A stretch of DNA of 64,000 nucleotides from Massilia phyllostachyos (GTDB taxonomy: Bacteria; Pseudomonadota; Gammaproteobacteria; Burkholderiales; Burkholderiaceae_D), in the NCBI RefSeq assembly GCF_021044825.1, contig NZ_JAJNOC010000005.1, positions 248,001 through 312,000 on the forward strand, read 5' to 3'. The translations under genes and the position numbers were made by a program. Shown here in pieces: positions 19,421 through 29,037 of the stretch. Below the pieces are notes generated by a model. It saw nothing but the letters and a program-made list of their open reading frames with translations. It did not search any database and was not told the DNA's origin. The first letter of the stretch is position 1. Each line of letters starts with the position of its first letter.

Positions 19421-21694
19421 ATGAACGCCCCCCAGAACCTTTTCGCGAGCGTCCCGAAGCGCTCCAGCCGCGCACCGAGCGCGCCTTTCCTCCCGATGTC
19501 CCGTGCCGAAATGGACAAGCTCGGGTGGGATTCGTGCGACATCATCCTGATCACCGGCGACGCCTACATCGACCATCCGAGTTTCGGGATGGCGCTGGTC
19601 GGCCGCCTGCTCGAAGCGCAGGGCTACCGCGTCGGCATCATCAGCCAGCCGGACTGGACCTCGGTCGAGCCCTTCCGCGCGCTCGGCAAGCCGAACCTGT
19701 ACTGGGGCATCACCGCCGGCAACATGGACTCGATGGTCAACCGCTACACGGCCGACCGCAAGATCCGTTCCGACGACGCCTACACCCCGAACGCCGAGCC
19801 GAACAAGCGTCCGGACCGCGCCGTCACCGTCTACTGCCAGCGTGCGCGCGAAGCCTTCCCGGGCGTGCCGGTGATCGCCGGCAGCATCGAAGCCTCGCTG
19901 CGCCGCATCGCCCACTACGACTACTGGTCGGACAAGGTGCGCCGCTCGGTGCTGTTCGAGTCGAAGGCCGACATGCTCATCTTCGGCAATGCCGAACGGG
20001 CGCTGGTGGATGTGACGCGCCGCATCGCCGCCGGTGAAAACATCAAGGAGATCCGCGACCTGCGCGGCACCGCCTTCCTGGTGCCGCACGGCTGGCTGCC
20101 GGACGACGAGTGGACCGTGCACAACTCCACCCGCGTGGACGTGCCGGGCCGCATCGACAAGCAGCCGAACCCGTATGCGATGGCGCTGGAAGACCCGAAG
20201 CAATGCGCGCTCGACAATGCCGCGCCGGAGCCGGTGGCCAAGCCCGTCATCATCATGACGCGCGAAGAGCGCCAGGCCGCGGCCCGCGAAAAAGCGCGCA
20301 AGACCGTGGTGCGCCTGCCGAGTTTTGAAACCGTCAGCGAAGACCCGGTGATGTATGCGCACACGTCGCGCGTGTTCCACCTGGAGTCGAACCCCGGCAA
20401 TGCGCGCGCGCTGGTGCAGCAGCACGGCGACCGCGACGTCTGGCTGAACCCGCCGCCGCTGCCGCTCGCCATGGACGAGATGGACAACGTCTACGACCTG
20501 AACTACGCGCGCGCGCCGCACCCGGTCTACGGCAAGGCCCATATCCCGGCCTGGGAAATGATCCGCTACTCGGTCAACATCATGCGCGGCTGCTTCGGCG
20601 GCTGCACCTTCTGCTCGATTACCGAGCACGAAGGCCGCATCATCCAGAGCCGTTCGGAACCGTCGATCCTGCGCGAGATCGAGCTGATCCGCGATACGAC
20701 CAAGAATTTCGCCGGGACGATCACCGACCTGGGCGGCCCGACGGCGAACATGTACCGCCTGGCCTGCAAGGACAAGAAGATCGAGGAATCGTGCCGCCGC
20801 CTGTCCTGCGTGTACCCGACCATCTGCAGCAACCTGGGCACCGACCACAGCAAGCTGATCTCGCTGTACCGCAAGGCGCGCGCAATCCCCGGGATCAAGA
20901 AGATCCTCATCGGCTCCGGCCTGCGCTACGACCTGGCCGTGCGTTCGCCCGAGTACGTCAAGGAACTGGTGACCCACCACGTGGGCGGCCTGCTGAAAAT
21001 CGCGCCGGAGCACACCGAGCAGGGCACCCTGTCGAAGATGATGAAGCCGGGCATCGGCGCCTACGACGAGTTCAAGCGCCTGTTCGACAAGTTCTCGATG
21101 GAAGCGGGCAAGAAGCAGTACCTGATTCCCTACTTCATCGCGGCCCACCCGGGCTCCACCGATGAGGACATGCTGAACCTGGCCCTGTGGCTGAAGAAGA
21201 ACAACTTCAAGCTCGACCAGGTGCAGACCTTCACGCCGACGCCGATGGCGATGGCGACCACCATGTACCACTCGGGCAAGAACCCGCTGGCCAAGGTGAC
21301 GGAAGATTCGGAAGTCGTCGAGACGGCCAAGAGTGGCAAGACCCGTAAGCTGCACAAGGCTTTCCTGCGCTACTACGATCCGGAGAACTGGCCGATCCTG
21401 CGCGAGGGTCTGAAACGCATGGGCCGGGGCGACCTGATCGGGACCGGCGAGCGCCACCTGATTCCCCCTAGCGGTGTCGAGCCGGGGCCGGACTACGACC
21501 GCAAGCGCATGGTGCCGGGCGGGACGCCGGTGCCTGAACGCGAAGTCGGCAAGCGCGGCCCGGGTGCGGCGCGTGGTGGCAAGGTGCAGGTGCGCGTCGA
21601 GCGTGCCCCGGCAGCCGTCGTGGCTGCTTCAAACAAGGCGCGGCCGTCGATCCTCGACACCATCAAGGCCAAGCCCAAGGCCGGCCGCAAGTAA
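19421..21694 (+). CDS. YgiQ family radical SAM protein
   Basis: A 757-residue protein with an N-terminal cobalamin-binding-like domain and a radical SAM core. The iron-sulfur ligands are C391, C395 and C398 within GCFGGCTFC. The YgiQ signature PLSRAEM-like N-terminus (here [16 protein letters not shown]) and the [16 protein letters not shown] segment are both present. The substrate of the family is unknown. The last about 90 residues are basic and proline/glycine-rich and likely disordered. It converges on the permease gene with a 6-bp gap. Confidence 0.93.
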   Translation: MNAPQNLFASVPKRSSRAPSAPFLPMSRAEMDKLGWDSCDIILITGDAYIDHPSFGMALVGRLLEAQGYRVGIISQPDWTSVEPFRALGKPNLYWGITAGNMDSMVNRYTADRKIRSDDAYTPNAEPNKRPDRAVTVYCQRAREAFPGVPVIAGSIEASLRRIAHYDYWSDKVRRSVLFESKADMLIFGNAERALVDVTRRIAAGENIKEIRDLRGTAFLVPHGWLPDDEWTVHNSTRVDVPGRIDKQPNPYAMALEDPKQCALDNAAPEPVAKPVIIMTREERQAAAREKARKTVVRLPSFETVSEDPVMYAHTSRVFHLESNPGNARALVQQHGDRDVWLNPPPLPLAMDEMDNVYDLNYARAPHPVYGKAHIPAWEMIRYSVNIMRGCFGGCTFCSITEHEGRIIQSRSEPSILREIELIRDTTKNFAGTITDLGGPTANMYRLACKDKKIEESCRRLSCVYPTICSNLGTDHSKLISLYRKARAIPGIKKILIGSGLRYDLAVRSPEYVKELVTHHVGGLLKIAPEHTEQGTLSKMMKPGIGAYDEFKRLFDKFSMEAGKKQYLIPYFIAAHPGSTDEDMLNLALWLKKNNFKLDQVQTFTPTPMAMATTMYHSGKNPLAKVTEDSEVVETAKSGKTRKLHKAFLRYYDPENWPILREGLKRMGRGDLIGTGERHLIPPSGVEPGPDYDRKRMVPGGTPVPEREVGKRGPGAARGGKVQVRVERAPAAVVAASNKARPSILDTIKAKPKAGRK

Positions 21695-21700
21695 GCAAGG

Positions 21701-22861
21701 TCAAAGCTCCGCGTTCGTGATGCGAGCGCGGCGCTCCTGGGCGACGTCGAGATCCAGGCTGGCCTGCCGCTTGCGCAACTCCAGCGCATAGCGGTGCCGC
21801 GCGCGCAGGCGCGGATTGGTCACGAGGCGCCCCAAGGTCTCGCCCACCACCATCACCACGCCCAGCAGCGGCAGCACCAGCATCAGCCCCACCACCCCGG
21901 CCAGCGCGCCGCCGATGAAGATCATCAAGACCGTCACCAGCGGATGGACGCGGATGCTGCGCCCCAAGGTGAGCGGCATGAACACGAAATCGTCCAGCAG
22001 GCGCACCAGCACGAACACGCCGATCGCGCCGTAAGCGATGAAGGGGTTGTTCGGCGCGTCGGTCGAGGCCACGATCACCACCAGCACGCATCCCACCACC
22101 GAGCCGACGAAGGGCACCCAGGCCAGCACCGCCGACATCAGGCCCAGCAGCAGCGGCGAGGACACGCCGATCGTGGCCAGGCCCAGCGCCAGCACTGCGG
22201 TGTCCAGCAAGGTCAGCTTGAGCAGGCCCTCGAAGTAGCGGCGCGCGGTCTGGTCGACTTCGTGCAGCAGGTAGAGGGCGCGTTCGAAGTAGGCGTTCGG
22301 CACCGCGCGCGCCAGGAATTTCTTGAAGCGCAGGCCGTCGCGCAGGAAGAAGAAGGTCAGGAAAGGCGCCAGCAGCAGCGACGGCACCCAGGTCGCCAGC
22401 GCCACCAGGATTTCGCCCAGGTGCTTCTCGGCGAAGTCGTCGGTGAAGCGGCGGAAGATGCCGTTGACGGTCGAGGTCAGGTGCATCTCGGCCAGCAGCG
22501 GGAACTTTTTCTCCAGCAGGGTCATCGTGTTGTGGACGAAAGCGACGCCGCCGTCCAGGTAGAGGCCGAGGGTCTTTTCCCACGAGTCTTCTTCGGGGCC
22601 GCGGCTCCAGGAAAACGCGGCGGTCAGGGCCAGGCCGAGGAAGGCGAAGAACAGCAGGCTGGCCAGCATGGCGGCGCTGTTGCGGCTATAGCCGGCGCGC
22701 ACCATGCGCTGCATCGGCCCCACCAGGATGTAGTGCAGCACCCCGCCGAAGAGGAAGGGCAGGGCCAGCCACAGCATCTGCTGGACCACCAGCAGCAGCA
22801 CGCAGGTGGCCGCGATGATGCCGGTCCAGACGACCGGCCCGGCGCGTTCGCTGCGGATCAT
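21701..22861 (-). CDS. AI-2E family transporter (PerM-type permease)
   Basis: A 386-residue inner-membrane protein with about seven hydrophobic helices, including paired N-terminal helices, the FLTFFFLRDG turn and the C-terminal LLDDFVFMPLTLGRSIRVHPL and IFIGGALAGVVGLML segments typical of the AI-2E/PerM family. Members export autoinducer-2-like or other small solutes, or act as Na+/H+ antiporters. The substrate here is unknown. The start codon overlaps the stop of the upstream cyclic-nucleotide-binding gene (ATGA), so translation is probably coupled. Confidence 0.88.
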   Translation of the reverse strand: MIRSERAGPVVWTGIIAATCVLLLVVQQMLWLALPFLFGGVLHYILVGPMQRMVRAGYSRNSAAMLASLLFFAFLGLALTAAFSWSRGPEEDSWEKTLGLYLDGGVAFVHNTMTLLEKKFPLLAEMHLTSTVNGIFRRFTDDFAEKHLGEILVALATWVPSLLLAPFLTFFFLRDGLRFKKFLARAVPNAYFERALYLLHEVDQTARRYFEGLLKLTLLDTAVLALGLATIGVSSPLLLGLMSAVLAWVPFVGSVVGCVLVVIVASTDAPNNPFIAYGAIGVFVLVRLLDDFVFMPLTLGRSIRVHPLVTVLMIFIGGALAGVVGLMLVLPLLGVVMVVGETLGRLVTNPRLRARHRYALELRKRQASLDLDVAQERRARITNAEL

Positions 22862-23343
22862 AGCGCTTCCAGCTGGGGCCGGCCGGTACCCATCCATTCG
22901 CGCAGGCGCAGGCCGATGTGGCGGGCCAGCGCCAGCGAGATCTTGTAGCCGATCACGGCGTCGGTTTCGAGCAGGCCGAGGAAGTCGGCGCGGAAGAATA
23001 CCGCCATCTCGCACGGTTCGACCGCGCGCGCCTGGGCATTGCGCGGCGAGTTGTCGAGCAGGGCCAGGTCGCCGAAGAAACTGCCCGGCCCGAGCTCGGC
23101 CACCTGCTGGTTGCTGCCGCCGTGCAGCTTGTTGATCACCACCCGGCCGCTCATGATCAGGTACAGGGCCTGGCCTTCCTCGCCCTCGTCGAAGACGATC
23201 TCGTCCGGCAGGTAGCGGCGCTCGTGCAGCAGGCCGTCGACGATCTTCAGTTCCAATGGGCTCAAAGCCGAGAACAACGTCGAGTTCTTCAGACGGTGCA
23301 GGCGCGGCGACATCTTGGGCGATTTGAGGAAACCGAACATCAC
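22858..23343 (-). CDS. Cyclic nucleotide-binding domain protein without DNA-binding domain
   Basis: A 161-residue protein consisting of one cNMP-binding beta-roll: YLPDEIVFDEGEEGQALYLIMSGRV, then the phosphate-binding-cassette-like FFGDLALLDNSPRNAQARA (residues about 88-106). No helix-turn-helix follows, so it is not a CRP-type regulator by itself. The ATGA overlap with the permease suggests that it senses a ligand to control that transporter. The start may be either of two adjacent methionines. Confidence 0.85.
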   Translation of the reverse strand: MMFGFLKSPKMSPRLHRLKNSTLFSALSPLELKIVDGLLHERRYLPDEIVFDEGEEGQALYLIMSGRVVINKLHGGSNQQVAELGPGSFFGDLALLDNSPRNAQARAVEPCEMAVFFRADFLGLLETDAVIGYKISLALARHIGLRLREWMGTGRPQLEAL

Positions 23344-23556
23344 GATTGCTCCGGAATGGTGCGTTATTTGTTGTCGGACGATTATCCGCTATCGGGTGCT
23401 GCTGTGCATCAAAAATGCTGAGTACGGAACAGGGATGGCAAGCGACTGTTGCGCTTTGCGCAGGCGGCGCACTGAACCGTTCAATTGTGTGAACCGGCTA
23501 AACGAAACCGTGTAAGATAATTCTCTACGGCAATAAATATTACACTTATAACATGC

Positions 23557-23571
23557 TTACCAATCCGGTAA
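23557..23571. promoter_or_regulatory. Small inverted repeat upstream of the diguanylate cyclase
   Basis: TTACC-AATCC-GGTAA lies 23 bp before the GTG start, just downstream of an AT-rich TTATAA stretch. It may be an operator or a leader hairpin; at 5 bp per arm it is weak evidence. Confidence 0.3.
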
Positions 23572-23593
23572 AGGTTTTGCCGAGGAGTGATCG

Positions 23594-24748
23594 GTGATCG
23601 ACATTCCTTCCTTCCTGCTGGCGCTCGGCATCGGCAACGTTGCCTTTGCTGTCCTGATGGCCGGCTACACCCATGGCGCCGCACCCAGCCCCGGCTTGCG
23701 TCTGTGGATGTGGGCGCGCTTCGGCATGGGCCTGTGCCAGCTGCTGAGCTGGTCGCGCGCCTACCTGGCCGTGCCGGTGCTGAACGGCATCGAGGGCGCG
23801 GGCTGGATCCTCACGGTGGCGCTCGAGATCGCCGCCTACTGCATCTTCTTCGGCCTGGAGCGCTGGCAGCGCGTGCTGTTGCCGATCGTGGCGCTGGCGC
23901 TGGCGATCGTGCTGGCGGCGGGCAGCGCCGGCGCGCCGGTCGGCTACCTGACCGCGATCGTGGCCGGCGTGGTCGCCCTGTTCACGGCGGCCATGGCCTG
24001 GATCCTGCTGCGCCCGCGCCGTCGCGCGTCGCTGCTGCAGCGGATCATCGGGATCAACGATGCGCTGTTCGCGCTGTCGGTGGCGTACTGGGCCGTCAGC
24101 AACCTGGCGAGCGACGCGCCGCTCGGCAAGCAGGCGGCGCAGGAGATGGCCTACCTGGCCGGCTACCTGCTCATGATCGTCAACGGCTTCGGCTTCCTGC
24201 TGCTGTGCAAGGAGAAGGACGACGCCGAGATGGCGCGCATGGCCACCACCGACTGCCTCACGGGCCTGCCGAACCGCCACGCCTTCCTCGAACGCGCGGA
24301 AGCCGCGCGCCAGGCCGCGCTGCGCCAGCGCCAGCCGCTCGCGCTGGCGATGATGGACATCGACCACTTCAAGCAGATCAACGACCGCTTCGGGCATGCC
24401 AGCGGCGACGAGGCCCTGACCGTGTTCGCGAATACCGCACGCGCTACATTGCGCAAGCACGAGACGATCGGCCGGCTCGGCGGCGAGGAGTTCGCAATGG
24501 TGCTGCCGAATGCGCATCTGCAAAGTGCGCTGCAGGCCGCCGAACGCCTGCGGCTGGCGGTGCGCGCGGCGACGGTGATCACCAGCGGCGCGCCGTACAC
24601 GATGACGGTGAGTATCGGGGTGGTGGTGCTGGATCCGAATGAGGCATTGAGCGCGGCGCTGGCGCGCGCGGATCATGCCTTGTACGCCGCGAAGAGCGGT
24701 GGACGTGATCGCGTCGAGGCCGGACAGCCGCAGGCACGCCGCGCATAA
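23594..24748 (+). CDS. Membrane-bound diguanylate cyclase (GGDEF)
   Basis: A 384-residue protein. About six hydrophobic helices (residues 5-200) form a 7TM-like sensor region, followed by a GGDEF domain. The active-site motif is GGEEF (296-300), with the DIDHFKQINDRFGHASGDE metal/nucleotide region before it, so it should make c-di-GMP. The inhibitory I-site position reads RKHE and not RxxD, so product inhibition may be weak. No EAL domain. The start is a GTG with AGGAG about 8 nt upstream. The ligand of the membrane region is unknown. Confidence 0.9.
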   Translation: MIDIPSFLLALGIGNVAFAVLMAGYTHGAAPSPGLRLWMWARFGMGLCQLLSWSRAYLAVPVLNGIEGAGWILTVALEIAAYCIFFGLERWQRVLLPIVALALAIVLAAGSAGAPVGYLTAIVAGVVALFTAAMAWILLRPRRRASLLQRIIGINDALFALSVAYWAVSNLASDAPLGKQAAQEMAYLAGYLLMIVNGFGFLLLCKEKDDAEMARMATTDCLTGLPNRHAFLERAEAARQAALRQRQPLALAMMDIDHFKQINDRFGHASGDEALTVFANTARATLRKHETIGRLGGEEFAMVLPNAHLQSALQAAERLRLAVRAATVITSGAPYTMTVSIGVVVLDPNEALSAALARADHALYAAKSGGRDRVEAGQPQARRA

Positions 24749-24776
24749 GAAAATAAAACCCAAACCGAAACCGGAA

Positions 24777-24810
24777 AAGAAAAAAGGATCCCGAAGGATC
24801 CTTTTTTCTT
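24777..24810. terminator. Bidirectional rho-independent terminator
   Basis: A perfect 15-bp stem (AAGAAAAAAGGATCC with its complement) and a CGAA loop, with T-rich ends on both strands. It lies between the diguanylate cyclase (+) and the tRNA genes (-) and can stop transcripts from both sides. Confidence 0.9.
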
Positions 24811-24816
24811 TGATGC

Positions 24817-24893
24817 TGGCGGAGCGGACGGGGCTCGAACCCGCGACCCCCGGCGTGACAGGCCGGTATTCTAACCAACTGAACTACCGCTCC
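24817..24893 (-). tRNA. tRNA-Asp (anticodon GTC)
   Basis: The 77-nt minus-strand cloverleaf starts GGAGCGGTAGTTCAG and ends with an acceptor CCGCTCC, discriminator G and an encoded CCA. The anticodon loop CTGTCAC carries GTC (Asp). The T arm reads GGTTCGAGCC. Confidence 0.96.
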
Positions 24894-24935
24894 GTTTACT
24901 CTGATCATTACTTCGATCAACCATCTGAACTTGGC

Positions 24936-25011
24936 TGGTGGGCGCTGAGAGGCTCGAACTCCCGACCTAATCCTTGTAAGGGATCCGCTCTACCAACTGA
25001 GCTAAGCGCCC
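24936..25011 (-). tRNA. tRNA-Val (anticodon TAC)
   Basis: The 76-nt minus-strand cloverleaf starts GGGCGCTTAGCTCAG and ends AGCGCCC, discriminator A and an encoded CCA. The anticodon loop CTTACAA carries TAC (Val). It lies 42 bp upstream of tRNA-Asp on the same strand, so the two are probably one transcript ended by the hairpin at 24777-24810. The remaining 160 bp to the glycerate kinase start shows nothing else recognisable. Confidence 0.96.
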
Positions 25012-25174
25012 GTTCTCTATTCAGAGGTTTCTGTCTGACGCTTGTCATTGCGTCCGAAGAGGCCCGAATTATAGAGGTTGGAATTCAAGGTGTGCAAGGG
25101 TTTTTCAAAAAAAATGTAGATCGGCCGAAATTCGCGCTTTTGTGCAAAGATCGCATCACCTACAGGAAGCCGCC

Positions 25175-26440
25175 ATGACCACTCCGCATCCCTTGTTGAA
25201 CCGCCTGTTCGGCGCTGCCTTGAAAGCCGCCGATCCCTTCGACCTGATCGCCCCGCACCTGCCGCCACCGCCAAAAGGACGCACCGTGGTGCTGGGCGCC
25301 GGCAAGGCCGCGGCGCGGATGGCCGAGGCGGTCGAGCGGCACTGGCAGGGCGAGCTCACTGGCCTGGTGGTGACCCGCTACGATCACGGCGCACCGACCC
25401 GTCGCATCGAGGTGGTCGAGGCCGGCCATCCCATGCCCGATGAAGCGGGCGAACAAGCCGCGCACCGCATGCTCGAACTGGCGAACGGCCTTGGCCCGGA
25501 CGACCTGGTGATCTGCCTGATGTCCGGCGGCGGCTCGGCCCTGCTGTCGCTGCCCGCGCCCGGCATCGCCTTCGACGAGAAGCGCGCGATCAACAAGGCG
25601 CTGCTGCGCTCGGGCGCGCCGATCGGCGAAATGAATTGCGTACGACGTCACCTGTCCGCCATCAAGGGTGGACGGCTGGCGCTGGCCTGCCATCCGGCGC
25701 GCGTGGTGACCCTGGTGGTGTCCGACGTGCCGGGTGACGATCCGGCCGTGGTCGCTTCGGGGCCGACCGTGCCCGACGCCAGTACCGGACACGATGCGCT
25801 TGCTATCCTCGACAAGTACGGCATTGCCGTTTCAAGCGCCGTGCGCGCGGTGCTGGCCGACCCGGCACTGGCCGCGCCACGTCCTGACGATCCGCGCCTG
25901 GCGCAGAACGAAGTCCACGTCCTCGTCACCGCCCAGCAGTCGCTCGAGGCTGCCGCGCGTGAAGCGAGCGCGGCGGGCTACACGCCGCTGATCCTGTCGT
26001 CCAGCCTGGAAGGCGAGGCGCGCGACGTCGCCCTGGTGCACGCGGCGATCGCGCGCCAGGTCGTGCAGTACGGCCAGCCGGCACAGCGGCCTTGCGTCAT
26101 CCTGTCCGGCGGCGAAACCAGCGTGACCGTGCGCGGTAAGGGCAGGGGAGGGCGCAACGCCGAATTCCTCCTCGCGCTCGCCGTCGCCCTCGACGGTCTT
26201 CCCGGCGTGCACGCGCTGGCCGCCGACACCGACGGCATCGACGGCACCGAGGACAATGCCGGCGCCTGGCTGGCCCCGGAAACGTTGGCAGCCGCGCAGG
26301 CGCAGGGCCTGGACGCACGATCGCACCTGGCCGACAACGACGGCTACGGCTTCTTTTCCCAGCTCGGACAACTGATCGTCACCGGCCCCACCCGCACCAA
26401 CGTCAACGACTTTCGCGCCATCGTCATCGATACAAATTGA
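25175..26440 (+). CDS. Glycerate 2-kinase (MOFRL family)
   Basis: A 421-residue cytoplasmic kinase of the GckA/TtuD type that phosphorylates D-glycerate, usually to 2-phosphoglycerate. Visible: VLGAGKAAARMAEA near residue 33, the CLMSGGGSALL loop near 112, KGGRLA, and the C-terminal MOFRL domain with LSGGETSVTVRGKGRGGRNAE (in parts) and DTDGIDG. Start: ATG at 25175 with AGGAAG upstream. No other tartronate or glyoxylate pathway gene is adjacent, so its pathway is not shown by context. Confidence 0.9.
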   Translation: MTTPHPLLNRLFGAALKAADPFDLIAPHLPPPPKGRTVVLGAGKAAARMAEAVERHWQGELTGLVVTRYDHGAPTRRIEVVEAGHPMPDEAGEQAAHRMLELANGLGPDDLVICLMSGGGSALLSLPAPGIAFDEKRAINKALLRSGAPIGEMNCVRRHLSAIKGGRLALACHPARVVTLVVSDVPGDDPAVVASGPTVPDASTGHDALAILDKYGIAVSSAVRAVLADPALAAPRPDDPRLAQNEVHVLVTAQQSLEAAAREASAAGYTPLILSSSLEGEARDVALVHAAIARQVVQYGQPAQRPCVILSGGETSVTVRGKGRGGRNAEFLLALAVALDGLPGVHALAADTDGIDGTEDNAGAWLAPETLAAAQAQGLDARSHLADNDGYGFFSQLGQLIVTGPTRTNVNDFRAIVIDTN

Positions 26441-26481
26441 TGAAGATGTGTTGTAAAAAGCGCGCTGTTAGCGTGTCTTTC

Positions 26482-26511
26482 TTGCAAATTGACATATTCA
26501 TCACTGACAAT
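26482..26511 (+). promoter_or_regulatory. Candidate promoter of the TonB-dependent receptor
   Basis: TTGCAA (26482-26487) and GACAAT (26506-26511) are separated by 18 bp, about 160 bp before the receptor ATG. The match to sigma-70 consensus is moderate, and a long leader would result. Confidence 0.35.
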
Positions 26512-26667
26512 ACCGCCTTTACCAAGCCGGCAAGATTAAGACATCGACACGATGCGCTGCCGGCAGGCGCACCATAAGCGCCGCGCGCCAGCTGGACATC
26601 CCTGGCGCGCCGATAAGAGAAAACGGAGACAACGGTTCTTTTATCAATCAAATCAGGAAAGACTTCC

Positions 26668-28872
26668 ATGATCAAGATGTCCAAGATGCACCGCCGCGTA
26701 CTCGGCGCGCTGGCTCTCGCCGCCGCCGTGCCGTCCCAGGCCCAGACCACCGCGCCGAACGACGCGCCCGAGCTGCAGACCGTCACCGTGACGGCCCAGC
26801 GCCGCACCGAGAACATCCGCGAAGTGCCGGTGTCCGTCAGCGCGCTGCGCGGCGACAAGCTCGACGTGCTGGTGTCCGGCGGCGACGACATCCGCCTGCT
26901 GGCCGGCAAGGTGCCGAGCCTGAACGTCGAATCCTCGAACGGCCGTACCTTCCCGCGTTTCTACATCCGCGGCTACGGCAACACCGACTTCAACACCTTC
27001 GCCTCGCAGCCGGTCTCGCTGATCTATGACGACGTGGTGCAGGAAAACCCGATCCTGAAAGGCTTCCCGATCTTCGACCTGGCCAGCGTCGAAGTGCTGC
27101 GCGGCCCGCAGGGCACCCTGTTCGGCCGTAACACCCCGGCCGGCGTGGTGAAATTCGAATCCGAGAAGCCGAAGCTGGGCAAGTCGGAAGGCTACGTCAA
27201 CGCGTCCTACGCGACCCACACCACCGCCAACGTCGAAGGCGCCGTCAACGTGCCGCTGAACGACAAGTGGGCGATGCGCGTGTCGGCCACCGGCCAGCAC
27301 CGCGACGACTACGTCAAGAACTACAGCGACCTGGCGATGACCCGGAAGCGCAATGAACTCGACGGCTACAACGAGCACGCCGAGCGCATCCAGGTGCTGT
27401 ACAGCCCGGACAGCAGCTTCAACGCCCTGTTCAACGTGCATCAGCGCCAGACGCAAGGCAGCGCGCGCCTGTTCCGCGCCAACCTGATCCAGAAGGGCGC
27501 GAACAAGATCGTCCCCGGCTACGACCTCGACAAGATCGTCACCAACGCCGACAACTACCAGACCCTGAAGTCGAACGGCGCCAACCTGCGCCTGACCTGG
27601 GACCTGGGCAGCGTGCGCCTGTTCTCGATCACCGGCTTCGAGCACGTCAGCGACTACATGAGCCGCGGCGACATCGACGGCGGCACCCCGGCCGGCCCGG
27701 GCTTCATCCCCTTCCAGGTCCAGACCGGCGGCTACATCAGCAACCTCGACCAGTGGAGCCAGGAATTCCGCATCGAGTCGCAGAACAGCGGCCCGCTGAA
27801 CTGGCAGACCGGCGTCTATTACTTCGACGAAGACGCGACTGGCGGCAGCGACAACTTCAACGATGCCGGCGCCCGCACCTCGCGCCTGGTCAGCAACCAG
27901 AAGAACAAGGCCTGGGCCGCGTTCGCCTCGGTGAACTACGCCATCAGCCCGGCCTGGACCGTGCGCGGCGGCGTGCGTTACACCAAGGACGAGAAGGACT
28001 TCGCGACCCTGATCAACGAGAACGTCGCGCAGATCGGCCCGCGCTCGGTGTCGACCAGCCAGGACAAGGTCAACTGGGACGTGTCGGCCACCTACAAGCT
28101 GACCGACGCCGTGAACGTCTACGGCCGCGTCGCCACCGGCTTCCGTGCCCCGAGTATCGCCGCCGCCTCGGCCGCGGTGCCGATCACCGTCGCCGATTCG
28201 GAAACCATCACCTCGTATGAAGTCGGCGTGAAGGCCGACCTGTTCGAGCGCCGCGCCCGCACCTCGTTCTCGATCTACGACTACACCGTCAAGGACCAGC
28301 AGCTGACCGTGGTGGGCGGCAACTCGAACGTCAACCGCCTGATCAACGCCGACAAGACCAAGGGCAAGGGCGCCGAGTTCGACTTCGAAGCGGCCGTCAG
28401 CACCGCCCTGCGCGTGAGCGCCGGCGCGAGCTACAACTACACCCAGATCCGCGACGGCAGCCTGTCGGTGAACCGCTGCGGTTCCTGCACCATTACCGAC
28501 CCGATCAACGCGGCCAACCGCGTCGAAATCGGCGGCAACCCACTGCCGCAGGCGCCGCGCTGGACCGTCAACGCGACCGCCCGCTACGGCGTGCCGTTCG
28601 CGGACGGCGAGCTGTACTTCTTCACCGACTGGTCGTACCGCAGCAAGATCAACTTCTTCCTGTACGAGGCAAGCGAGTTCACCGGCGCGCCGCTGACGGA
28701 AGGCGGCGTGCGCCTGGGCTATATCTTCGGTAACGGCAAGTACGAAGTGGCTGCCTTCGGCCGTAACGTGCTCGACCAGCGCCGCATCACCGGCGCGATC
28801 GACTTCAACAACCTGACCGGTTTCACCAACGAGCCGCGTCAATGGGGCATCCAGGTCAAGGGCAATTTCTAA
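26668..28872 (+). CDS. TonB-dependent outer-membrane receptor
   Basis: A 734-residue receptor with a short signal sequence (ending SQAQ), a TonB-box-like LQTVTVTAQRR (about residues 36-46), a plug domain (about 50-165, with LRGPQGTLFGRNTPAG near 150) and a 22-strand-type barrel ending in the terminal phenylalanine. An isolated CGSC pair sits in a late extracellular loop near residue 607. The ligand (siderophore, sugar or vitamin) cannot be told from the sequence, and the neighbours do not identify it. AGGAAAG precedes the ATG at 26668. Confidence 0.93.
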   Translation: MIKMSKMHRRVLGALALAAAVPSQAQTTAPNDAPELQTVTVTAQRRTENIREVPVSVSALRGDKLDVLVSGGDDIRLLAGKVPSLNVESSNGRTFPRFYIRGYGNTDFNTFASQPVSLIYDDVVQENPILKGFPIFDLASVEVLRGPQGTLFGRNTPAGVVKFESEKPKLGKSEGYVNASYATHTTANVEGAVNVPLNDKWAMRVSATGQHRDDYVKNYSDLAMTRKRNELDGYNEHAERIQVLYSPDSSFNALFNVHQRQTQGSARLFRANLIQKGANKIVPGYDLDKIVTNADNYQTLKSNGANLRLTWDLGSVRLFSITGFEHVSDYMSRGDIDGGTPAGPGFIPFQVQTGGYISNLDQWSQEFRIESQNSGPLNWQTGVYYFDEDATGGSDNFNDAGARTSRLVSNQKNKAWAAFASVNYAISPAWTVRGGVRYTKDEKDFATLINENVAQIGPRSVSTSQDKVNWDVSATYKLTDAVNVYGRVATGFRAPSIAAASAAVPITVADSETITSYEVGVKADLFERRARTSFSIYDYTVKDQQLTVVGGNSNVNRLINADKTKGKGAEFDFEAAVSTALRVSAGASYNYTQIRDGSLSVNRCGSCTITDPINAANRVEIGGNPLPQAPRWTVNATARYGVPFADGELYFFTDWSYRSKINFFLYEASEFTGAPLTEGGVRLGYIFGNGKYEVAAFGRNVLDQRRITGAIDFNNLTGFTNEPRQWGIQVKGNF

Positions 28873-28894
28873 GCCTTGAGCTGAGCTGACAGGA

Positions 28895-28921
28895 GGCCGC
28901 GCACTGCGCGGCCTTTTTTTT
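28895..28921 (+). terminator. Rho-independent terminator after the TonB-dependent receptor
   Basis: GGCCGCGC-ACT-GCGCGGCC forms an 8-bp GC stem followed by eight T residues, 23 bp after the stop codon. Confidence 0.93.
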
Positions 28922-28935
28922 GCATTCCCGCCAAA

Positions 28936-28970
28936 GGCGCATCCATCCGCCAAAGCGCCGTATCCGTCGC
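28936..28970 (+). promoter_or_regulatory. LytTR-type direct-repeat operator upstream of the histidine kinase
   Basis: Two 9-bp direct repeats, CGCATCCAT (28938-28946) and CGTATCCGT (28959-28967), start exactly 21 bp apart. A CATAAT -10-like hexamer follows at 28983-28988. The same arrangement recurs at 31332-31366. LytTR-domain regulators are known to bind two 9-bp direct repeats about 12 bp apart, and a LytTR regulator is encoded in between, so autoregulation is inferred. Confidence 0.65.
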
Positions 28971-29037
28971 AGCGAGGCTGGTGCATAATATTGCGCCTAG
29001 TAAAGATGTCGGCTCCTGCCACTTTCCTGGAACGCCG

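Noticed and set aside
24777..25011. tRNA cluster as an integration site of a genomic island
   Set aside because: No integrase, no repeated tRNA end and no change in gene character on either side.
26653..29022. A 789-codon open frame antisense to the TonB-dependent receptor
   Set aside because: It runs through the terminator and the receptor start region and encodes Val/Ala/Gly/Arg-rich sequence without motifs.
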